A stretch of DNA of 64,000 nt. Source: Zhengitettix transpicula (taxonomy: Eukaryota; Arthropoda; Insecta; Orthoptera; Tetrigidae). The DNA is taken from the NCBI GenBank assembly GCA_037074705.1, contig CM073594.1:80415009-80479008 (forward strand), given 5' to 3'. Of this stretch, positions 55,726 to 64,000 are shown piece after piece (the stretch's first letter is position 1; the number at the start of each line of letters is the position of its first letter). The position numbers were made by a program, and so were the translations under genes. Below the pieces are notes generated by a model that worked only from the letters and a program-made list of their open reading frames with translations, made no database searches and was not told where the DNA came from.

Positions 55726-56334
55726 AAAATATGTTACATTAATAGAGCTTTCAAAAGAAAAGTTAAAGTAATTAAAGTTAACTACAAGTGTGTTTACTTC
55801 ATCGCGTATATTAAATGCGGTAGGAATTAAAGCCACGTGTTCTGTCGTCGAACGTGTTAATTGATTCAAGCCTCATAGTAAAAACGACGAAAACACATGA
55901 CAATAGTGAATTGATTATGGCTTAAAAGCGAGCAAAATAATTTTATTTAATATTTCAAGTGCATATAGCAGTGCCACGCAAAATCGAAAGAAAGGAAGCT
56001 ATCAATTAACGACGACACAGATAAGCAACCACAAACTTTCAATTACAATATTTCATTTATTCAATAGTAACTGCCAATTGTTCTTCCCACGAGAAACCTG
56101 GGTTTAGGATCTCATGATTAACTAAAAACTTTCATAAATATTAATTGTATTCATTGTAATCTCTTACAAGTGTAATTAAAACTTAACTTTTTAATGATAA
56201 TAAATGTTATCACTAATGTACCAATAAACTTTACATAATGTTAAAAAAGTGAGAACCCTCTGAAATACTTAATGAGACAATGAAACACTGATCGCCCTAA
56301 CGTCTAAAAAACAAGATAATACAATCTTCTATAT
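55726..56334. other. Unassigned AT-rich sequence
   Basis: Nothing recognised between Rep-C and the reversed Rep-B tail. Confidence 0.45.
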
Positions 56335-56870
56335 AATAAAAAAGGATGTATATTTGTATGTATGTATGTATTTACGTTGTTCTTTATACAAATTTTATCG
56401 CGTGGACAGAATACAACAAAAATTGGTATACGTATTCTGCCAAAATCGAGAACCTGTACTGTGGGGGTAAGAAACCCCTAGAATAAACGTGGAAATAATT
56501 ATAATTGAAATAAGTTACGAATTAGTGTTAAATTACTGCGCGAAACGATGACGTCATAAGTTTTCAAGACATTGACGCATTCTAAATATAGTTCTGTATT
56601 TCGTAATGAAATAAAGCAGAAATATTTTGATTGAATAAAAAGTAAAATTTTTTCCAGTATTACTCCATCGAACAGTAATAAAAAACAATACGAAACACTT
56701 TACCATCCTTGCGCAAAGTTAATTTGGAATAGTTAATTATCCCGCTATCTTTGTTAAAGCCAATATGGCGCCTTATAATACATTCAAATGTGTGTCGGTC
56801 GATATTTATAAAATTTCATAATATAACGTACTATTGTATCCTGTATAATATTTCAGAAGATAATAAGATT
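56335..56870 (-). repeat. Rep-B 3' half, reversed
   Basis: The reverse complement matches about 23560-24128: AGTATTACTCCATCGA, the pair TTTTATCGCGTGGACAGAAT and CAACAAAAATTGGTATACGT, the (TATG)n tract and the outer end TCTATATAATAAAAAAGGAT. The CTAGCTG head is absent on the right. Confidence 0.75.
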
Positions 56871-57430
56871 TGTCTAAGGTACGACTGCTGAATTATATGT
56901 TTGTAACTATAAAAGTATTGAAATTGATAAGTCACGTAAATAATAACGATTAGGCATTGTTTGGCGACAGAAACAACGGTCAATAATGGCGCCACGACTA
57001 TATTCTTACGTTGTGTCAAAAATTGGTCAATTTTTTGAAGCCGCAGTTTCATATAAACTATATAATTGGTATATTTATCAGGATTTTGGAAACTGCTTGA
57101 GACGAGGACGAGAGGAGATCACTCCGCGATGGACTAGCGAGCGCGAGGATTTCACGCACGCGCGGGTGAAACGGCAGATTCTGTTATGAGAAACTTTTAA
57201 TACTACAGTTAGTGCAAAGTAGGCTACCTACCATCTATGCCACAATTCACAATAGGCTTATTAATCAATACTGTTCGCTGCGACAGAGTCCGAACCAGGA
57301 ACTGTATACTGAAACCGGCCCTAAGTCACCGTTGGGGGGGGGGGGGGGCAGCAAAATTACAGAAATCTGTGCATTATATAAATTTACGTTATCAATGTAC
57401 CATTGGTAGGTAAAAGTGCGTGCTTCTGTG
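56871..57430. other. Unassigned; GC-rich patch and poly(G)
   Basis: GC-rich words at 57095-57175 (GAGACGAGGACGAGAGGAG, CACGCACGCGCGGGTGAAAC) and a 14-G run near 57333. The frame 56986-57189 crosses it without known similarity. Confidence 0.35.
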
Positions 57431-58228
57431 ATGGTCAACGGCGACTATGAAAAAATATTTTTCTACAACATACTTACATAGTTGTAACACTAAAATGCGT
57501 GCTCTAAATTAGAGTATATACTTATTTGTGATTCGAACTCAACTGATAATCATTTTCTCCATTTTTGTAATACATTCTCATACATTGTGAAATGATGACT
57601 CCTTAATTACCCTGTACCACAAAATGCAAATAAAGTTTGGAAATATTAGTTCACATCAGTGCTGCACTCAATGTAATATTTTTACTAAAATAACACCCTA
57701 TATTTGCCTTTATAAAATTCATATTAGAAAATACATGATGATTATATGTTTTTATTTTATTTTAATAATTGGTTAATGAACATATGTCTGAAACTTGTTT
57801 CGATGAGTGAGTTCAGTTTTTGGATTTTAAAATTTAATTTCACCCACAGAGAAACTTTATGGTTCAACCCATTCAATTTAAAAAAAATTTGCATTTAATA
57901 TTGCGTAAAAGGATTGACCGTCCCTTTTACTTTAGCTATTTCACAGCTGCCAATGCAGACCTGAAACACTTTGTAACATCGCGTAGGTGGAAATGATTTA
58001 TACAATTCCTGCAGTGGCGAAATGTTTGTAGCATTCCCTGTGAATATATTATTTGCATGAATGTTTTACTGTAGCATAAAGTCATACATACTTACCATTA
58101 GCAGGGCTGCGTCACGATAGTATATATACGTGATGTGACAATATTTTAACGATTTATAGTTTGTATATAATTTGCCAATTGGTAATCTGACACTATTTAT
58201 GACATTAAATGAGCCTCTATAAACGAAG
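57431..58228. other. Unassigned AT-rich sequence
   Basis: No recognisable feature. Confidence 0.5.
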
Positions 58229-58230
58229 CA

Positions 58231-58275
<45 letters not shown>
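58229..58275. repeat. (TA)n microsatellite, flank of LTR-like copy 4
   Basis: Long uninterrupted TA run that resumes at 59012 on the other side of the element. Confidence 0.95.
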
Positions 58276-58278
<3 letters not shown>

Positions 58279-59008
58279 AATGCTTAAATAGAAATAATTA
58301 TTAATTTGAATTAATTAACAAAAATATTAAGATAAAAACTTATAATTGCCAAAAATTATTTTAACAGGTGGCTTTGTTTTACAAATGATTTGCCATAGGT
58401 TGGCACGCCGAATTCAATCAAAATTTACAAACAAATTTTTGTTTTATAATTTGTGGCGTTCAAGGTAAAATACAAATTTTTATGTTTTACAAACAATCAA
58501 ATCTAATAACTCTTCTTCTCAGGGTCTTTACTGGGTTTGATAAGTAAGAACAATCAAGATAATAAATTAAATAATTAACAATTCAAACAAATTGAAACGA
58601 ACTGAAAAGAAACGAAATAAAACGAAACGAAATCTGTTTATACCCTTAATTACCGTTTATAGAATTTAATTATTTTGGTTTGTACTTACAAATGTCCTGC
58701 TGGTACCAGACTTAACGTTTTCGAAGCTTGGGGACACAATCCACAAAAAGGCCATTAATCACAGACTCTACAGTTGAACAAACACACGGTTGTATTTATT
58801 GGATTATACCTCCAGGAACTCGATTATCTGCAACTCCTGTCAACCGTCGGACTTATTAAATTTCAATGTATTTTTGCGGAAAATGTTAATTTGAAGCGCT
58901 TATATATCTGAACGGGGCGCTAAACCTTTTGTTTTATATAACTTGTCCCTTTGTACCGCTGAACAATTCAATTTATATTAACAATTAATGGCCTCTATAA
59001 TTAGTATT

Positions 59009-59011
<3 letters not shown>
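58276..59011 (-). mobile_element. LTR-like element copy 4, reversed
   Basis: TGTAAT at 58276 and ATTACA ending at 59011, flanked by TA tracts. Reversed family motifs are TCTCAGGGTCTTTACTGG near 58519 and GCTGGTACCAG near 58698. On the minus strand a TATATAAG box (reverse of CTTATATA near 58900) lies where an LTR promoter could be. At 736 bp this is the shortest copy. Confidence 0.65.

Positions 59012-59042
<31 letters not shown>
59012..59042. repeat. (TA)n microsatellite, other flank of LTR-like copy 4
   Basis: TA units continue immediately after ATTACA. Confidence 0.95.
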
Positions 59043-59045
<3 letters not shown>

Positions 59046-59150
59046 TTTATATATTTGAGTCATGGTACAGTTAAGTCGACACCATTAATTATTCAGGATG
59101 AGCGATTTACGGGTGTATAAGTTATCTCGATGTCATAAAAAACTGAAAGG

Positions 59151-59290
59151 TGTACGATAATTGATTTCTGTCATTCTTATCTGTACCATGTTAAAAATCA
59201 TCCTAACTTGCACGTAATTCTAATGTTGAAATAACTTATAATCCGAATTCGTGAAGTTTCAGAGATTACAAAGACAAAGAATTAGGAAAT
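59151..59290 (+). repeat. Direct repeat, left member
   Basis: The words GTCATTCTTATCTGTACCAT, CTAATGTTGAAATAACTT and GAATTCGTGAAGTTTCAGAG occur in the same order at 59455-59575. Confidence 0.8.
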
Positions 59291-59293
59291 ACT

Positions 59294-59445
59294 GTAACAC
59301 GGGGAATTAGCTCCGTATTTTTATTATAAGGAATATTGTAAATAAAAAGTTTGTTCAATTGTTGGTCCGGCCAGACGGCTTTGTTGGAGATTAGTCTTTA
59401 TTGAAAGGAAGTCGACAACGGTCAGTCTAAATAAGCGTCGCATGT
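59294..59445 (+). repeat. Rep-C copy 2 (TGTAACACGGGG repeat)
   Basis: Matches 55552-55725 over about 150 bp, including TTGTTCAATTGTTGGTCCGG and GAAAGGAAGTCGACAAC. It lies exactly between the two members of a 130-bp direct repeat. Confidence 0.8.
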
Positions 59446-59454
59446 TAAAAAAAG

Positions 59455-59575
59455 TTGTAGGGTAATTGATTTGTCATTTTTATCCGTACCATGTTACATA
59501 TCGTCGTAGTTCTAATGTCGGTATAACTTTTAGTCTGAATTCGTGAAGTTTCAGAGATTAGAAAATACAAATAAA
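59455..59575 (+). repeat. Direct repeat, right member
   Basis: Second copy of the 59151-59290 segment; GAATTCGTGAAGTTTCAGAG is identical in both. Confidence 0.8.
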
Positions 59576-60689
59576 TAAGATTTTTTTTCGTGAATAATGA
59601 GTATTGAAAAGCCAGAAAAATTTAATAAATGTGAATCAATAATAGAGGTGTATCGTGAGTTGGAAGTTATGAAATACTGTTAATTTTCTTTCTTTCTTAA
59701 CTTGCAGCCATTGAAATAACTTTTATTAACTGAAATCATGTCAGCGCTTTGTCGGTCGTTTGAAACTAGTTTATTCCTCTTTCCTATTTTGCAACTCTTT
59801 TGTTCACTACTTTATAACCCTCTTTTTATCTAGCACTTTGTGAATATGCACACCATTACTGCGCTTAGCTCATGCGTGAAAGATGAATGCTGGAAAGTAA
59901 AGTGCAATCTAAGAACTGAGACAAATATATGGCGCCGGAAAGCTTTTACATTATTTTAAGACTGCAGCTTTCACTTGTGAGCCACATTATTTTCTCTACG
60001 TTACTGGAGTAAAATCTGAAAGTATTTGAAAGAAGAAACGTTTTGGAAGAGAAATAGTCAACACTATGAATATTAGATTTCACTCCAGTGAATCCGATAA
60101 ACTTTCAATACTGCACAGTGGAATCAGATCATGAAAGATAATAGACAAGCTCATTTAAGACCCCTGAAGGCTTTTTACTATATATTCAATAAATATATTT
60201 TATTAAGAAAAATAAAAGCTCGTCTCATAGGTAAATACTAAAAATATACGACATTTATTAGATACATACTATTTATAAATAATAATTTTCCATGTTTAAG
60301 TTGCAATATTTTATCGGCTAGTTAATATATCTGTGTGTCCAATTCTAAATCATTCAAGCTTTGGTGAGTTCTGCACCCTGCCCCCCCCCCCACCGCCACC
60401 ACCATCCCCGCGAAGGTTTCTGTCGGGTTTTCGAAGCGTTAGGTAGCTCTCAAGAGGTGACAGTTAAAAAAAACATGCAAAAACGGCCGATAATACTGTC
60501 TATTAATTACTTTTCGGCGTCTATGAGATATATCCAGATTATTATAGTGTATAATTTCAATCCTATATACGGAATATTAAAACATGCTAAACCAGCAGTT
60601 TTTAACATCACATATATAGTTACCGGTGTCTATGAGATTAATAGTTTCTTATTCAGATGTATTAGTGCATAGTTAAAAATCCTTTCAAG
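59576..60689. other. Unassigned AT-rich sequence with a poly(C) run
   Basis: A 12-C run near 60379 followed by ACCGCCACCACCATCCCCGC. The 103-codon frame 60361-60672 begins there and has no domain I recognise; its 3' half may already be decayed Rep-B. Confidence 0.35.
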
Positions 60690-61405
60690 CATCACTAAGG
60701 GACGGGGTGGAGGACCATTACATAAAAACAACGAAACTACCAAGATTGGTATAACATCCAGGGTTATAGAAGTCAATGAATTTAATTCCGACATTCGCTA
60801 TGTCAGTTAAGCTGTAGTTCAACCCCTAGGTGTGGGGGTAGGGGCGAATGTGGGTGAAAGGCCGTTACATAAAAGTAATAAGTAAATAACGGAGACTGGT
60901 GTGGAATCTGGTGTTATGGATGTCACTGAGTTTAATTTTGACATTTATCATACTTCTTAAGACGTAGTTCAGCCCCTAGGAGTGGTGGTAGAAGAGGTGA
61001 ATCAAATTACCGTATACAATTTCAAATGTATAGACCAATTTCTACCAAACCCTTTACACTTGTTACTTACGATCCAGGAACAAACACCGGGGGGAGTAAG
61101 ACACGCCTACTTCGTCTAGGTGTGGGGTTGAATGGGGTCTAATTTAAAAGCAGTCCTAAACGGTAATTATTAGCGTCGAAAAGGACGTTTTCGGGGTCGC
61201 TTTATTTCAGAGTATCATTATAGAATGATTAAGTGTATAATCTCAACCCCAAACGGCAAGGGAGGGATGCTGTTGGTGGAAGTTATGCAAAAAAGACCGA
61301 GATTAGTGTCTATTCCGGGGTTATAGGAGTCGCTGAGATTAATTCTCGTACAAACCATGCTGGTAAATAAATACCCGGCCAACGTCGATAACTCGGCTAG
61401 TTACT
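60690..61405 (-). repeat. Rep-B copy, reversed, multi-module
   Basis: The minus strand starts near 61405 with ACTAGCCGAGTTATCGACGT then GGCCGGGTATTTATTT. It carries three repeated body modules, each with AATCTCAGCGACTCC/AAACTCAGTGACATCC and CCACCCC/CCTAGGGG words (near 61330, 60930 and 60750). The head is degraded. Confidence 0.7.
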
Positions 61406-61844
61406 AGTCACTAATTACCTACAGATGAAGTCATTAATAAAATGTGCATTATTATCAGTTTTATGTTCACCAATTTTTCATTTCCAGTACTTATACTTTT
61501 GAGTAATGACCATTAGGACTGAAAATTGTGTGTGGTATTTTTGCGGTTGAATGTTTTGCTATACAACTTTAACTATAATATACATATAACTTCTCTATTT
61601 TATGAACAAACATCATATAAATTATTTTTTAGGCACCCCAAGATTTATCTCTTTCTAGGCTGCCAACAGAACTATCTATTGTCAGGTCGTTGCTGCCGCG
61701 GCTAATCTTTTCCCTATACGTTTCTTTACAAATATTAAGTTTGGGTTGACAGTAAGAAACTAGCATGCTATGTAACATAGCTTGAAACACCTTCTGTAAA
61801 CATAATCTGACTACAGCATACAAATGGCATACAAATTGACTATG

Positions 61845-61879
<35 letters not shown>

Positions 61880-62925
61880 AACTTTTGTAGAGAAGAAATG
61901 AAGATAAAAATAATTCTCACCGTAAAAAATTATTTATAATGTTTTGACTAAGGTTCGCTTTGAACAGCTACGCTTAAGGAGCCCGCGTGCGTGCGGCAGC
62001 GACGACGACGTTTTTGGATTACAACAGGTGAACGTGTTTGCGAAGGCCGCCTAGAAGGCGCTCCGTGAGGTAGAAACTTGGAAATAAAATGTAAAAAATA
62101 ATCGTATGTTGCATAAATTATTTAGAAATGTATATGTTCTATAAAATTGAAAAATTTAATTTATCAACATGCCATAGTTCAGAGACAATAAATTAAATTA
62201 TTTAGTAAAGAAAACATTTTCAAAATATAAAAATAAGCAAATGAAATATTACAAAATATTAAAAATATCAAAGTGGATATGATTTTTAAAATACACAGAA
62301 GATATATTTTTATTGTGACAAAGTTTTCAATCGCAATTTTTTTAGAAATTGAAGTTTAAAAATGCTGCAATTTTTTTCTAACGATTTCGGTTGCGTTCAC
62401 GTACATGTGACCTTAATTGTAATTTATTTGATAGAAATGTTTTCGGATAATAAAATACTGTTGACTGTGTCTATATTATGGACTTTATCACAATGTGGAC
62501 TCAACTTTCGGTTTTGATGAAGGGGTATTAAAATTCTATAATGGATGCGGATGGTTTAAGTTGGAAATTTGCTGGCCTAGTATGAGTATGTTTAGATTAA
62601 AAATTCGAATAGCAACTGTCTTCATTTATCGTTATCAACGCTTTGCCACTATTAAAAAAAACGGATTTTATAAATTAACTCTTCAGATATTATATGACGG
62701 ATAATCACAGGTAGGTTGTGGATTATTGTTAAGTTGCAAGACACCCTCTGTGGACAAAGGTACACACAAACAAAATGCTTTCTGGCTCGTTAGTGAGATC
62801 TTTTTTACAAAATGAGCCAATTCTATTTGGAATACGACCAGATTTCTTAAATTTTGCTCTTAGACTCCCATAAAATGAAAAGTCTAATTTTTATTGGGAT
62901 AGGTTGATTTAGTTTATTTTGTGTC
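61406..62925. other. Unassigned; TA microsatellite and a GC-rich patch
   Basis: A TA run occupies about 61847-61878, without an inserted LTR-like element. A GC-rich patch at 61975-62075 (GCGTGCGTGCGGCAGCGACG, GAAGGCGCTCCGTGAGG) is followed by AT-rich DNA. No gene recognised. Confidence 0.4.
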
Positions 62926-62928
62926 AGA

Positions 62929-62956
62929 GGGGTGGGTGGGGTGGGTGGGGTGGGGG
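62929..62956 (+). repeat. G-quadruplex-prone GGGT/GGGGT repeat
   Basis: Six runs of three to five G separated by single T (GGGGTGGGTGGGGTGGGTGG and onward). This meets the usual pattern for a stable intramolecular G-quadruplex. No gene start is recognised nearby. Confidence 0.85.
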
Positions 62957-63539
62957 TATTTAAAACTATCCTGGATAATTGGATAATTCTTTCCTCAGTC
63001 CATCGACCTTCAGTCACTCACAGTGGCGGGAAGTTTGAAGGGGAACGAAATTTGGAACAGATGACCATAAAGTGTGTAAGCAATGCTTTACTTGGAACTT
63101 CAGCCCCTGTAACTATTCACTTAAGTTTAACTAGAAGCCATGCCTACTACCGTTTATTCCAGGAAACTCGTATATATTGGCTGGACACCTGAGAGTCTTC
63201 CTTCACTGTAGTTACTTCATTGACGGGGAATCATAACTCCCGTTAAATGATCGCTAGGATTGACACATGAACAATCTTTAATCTGTGTAGAGATTCGAAA
63301 AAGTCTTAAGAAGATAATCAGGAAAAGAAAAAGGGAAATGTGTCAAATTTAAATGAAAATATTTTCTTGATCTTTGAAACTCAGGTGTTGACGTTTTGTC
63401 AGCGTGCAAAAGTAGCTCTCCATGCAGTACGGTCAACTTTTAATAAAAATAGTTTCAAATATATTACATACGTCCCTTTACTTACCGTTTTTATGTAACA
63501 CCATGATTTTCTGGACCTGAAAATGTATTAAAACTAATG
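62957..63539. other. Unassigned sequence
   Basis: No recognised element. The 86-codon frame 62932-63192 starts in the G-rich repeat and is probably chance. Confidence 0.4.
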
Positions 63540-63690
63540 TTATAATTAGATAAAATAGCCAGAAGACAGACAAAATGAAGTGATTATACCTGGAAAAAAT
63601 AAAAAAGTTTTCGGAAACGTAGTGAGGAACTTATATCGTCACTTCTGTTTAACTGTCTTTTGGCTATTTTATCTAATTATTATATTTTCA
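63540..63690. mobile_element. Penelope-like terminal palindrome
   Basis: AATTAGATAAAATAGCCAGA (63546) and its reverse TGGCTATTTTATCTAATT (near 63660) flank TTTCGGAAACGTAGTGAGGA, the PLE-tail motif (AGAAACGTTGTGTGG elsewhere). Same architecture as 10071-10329 but shorter and more decayed. Confidence 0.5.
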
Positions 63691-63732
63691 AACAGACGTA
63701 TTATATTTTCATTTAATTAAAAGTAATTTTTT

Positions 63733-63935
63733 TGTTGTGGTAGTCAGTCTACAGACTGGTTTATGCAGCTTTCAATGCTACATAATCCAGCGCTAATCTT
63801 TTCACCCCTTCATTTTCTAATCATGGTCTTCCTCTCATCTTTCGACCTTCCCCCCCCCCCCTCAATTTCCCTCTACTTCTAATTTAACGAGTCCTTCGTG
63901 CGTATTAGTCTCTTCCTTCCTTTATTTAGTGTCCT
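63733..63935 (-). repeat. LINE-derived dispersed repeat (GACTGGTTTATGCAGC type)
   Basis: CAGTCTACAGACTGGTTTAT, GCAGCTTTCAATGCTACATA and CTAATCTTTTCACCCCTTCA resemble a repeat widespread in insects (CTGACTGGTTTGATGCAGCT), which on the opposite strand is the 3' end of a LINE RT frame. A poly(C) run interrupts it near 63851. Family assignment rests on memory of the motif, not on a search. Confidence 0.45.
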
Positions 63936-64000
63936 CCATAATGTTATCTGGAGTGTCTGACTAGAGTAATATCTACATAAAAATAGTAACATACAATTAA

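Noticed and set aside
61847..61878. A sixth LTR-like element in the TA run
   Set aside because: Flanks do not carry TGTAAT or ATTACA next to the run, and no family motif is found within 1.2 kb.

Overview
This window looks like AT-rich eukaryotic (almost certainly insect) nuclear DNA dominated by decayed transposable elements. I found no intact host gene, rRNA, tRNA, CRISPR array or bacterial-type operon. The arthropod signature is the mix of Jockey-like, R1-like and RNase H-bearing non-LTR retrotransposons, Penelope-like elements (PLEs) with GIY-YIG domains, mariner and Tc1 transposases, and TG...CA elements sitting in (TA)n tracts. I cannot name the species. Most of the longer reading frames are remnants of element proteins, interrupted by stops and frameshifts.

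Layout. 0.5-6.1 kb: a Jockey-type reverse transcriptase (RT) remnant, an LTR-like element in a TA microsatellite, an RNase H fragment and a minus-strand RT tail. 7.5-10 kb: a foldback-like structure whose two ends are inverted arrays of a 31-bp unit, with an R1-like protein remnant between them. 10-16 kb: PLE terminal palindrome, a possible 69-nt exon, a 0.7-kb inverted repeat, a second LTR-like copy and a PLE (RT thumb plus GIY-YIG). 16.7-27.2 kb: clusters of a ~0.55-kb repeat that I call Rep-A, interleaved with PLE and Rep-B. 27.3-29.8 kb: two mariner copies in the same orientation. 31.7-36.6 kb: Rep-B, a candidate TTAA/TIR element carrying Rep-A pieces and a 155-160 bp tandem array, and a Rep-B copy with a 1-kb internal minisatellite. 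39-40.4 kb and 46-47.5 kb: more Rep-A clusters. 41.3-44.9 kb: RNase H element tail, minus-strand Jockey RT, PLE tail, another Jockey C-terminus and Rep-B. 49-59 kb: three more LTR-like copies in TA tracts, a Tc1 remnant, single Rep-A copies and a duplicated TGTAACACGGGG-type repeat. 60-64 kb: Rep-B, TA microsatellite, a G-quadruplex motif, PLE tail and a LINE-type repeat.

Rep-A is the most striking component. There are about 20 full or partial copies plus a derived tandem array, about 9.8 kb or 15% of the window. Every copy with a preserved end has an A-tract on one side (T-tract when reversed), which suggests a retroposon. Copies are often head-to-tail, each A-tract abutting the next head. 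I do not recognise the family. Rep-B starts with CTAGCTG and GCCCGGCGTTGCCCGGG and occurs in several subtypes in both orientations. For Rep-A, 'strand' is the strand on which the copy ends in poly(A); for Rep-B, the strand on which the CTAGCTG head comes first.

All identifications come from reading translations and repeats by eye, without database searches, so family names are clade-level and boundaries are approximate to about 10-30 bp unless a terminal motif defines them.
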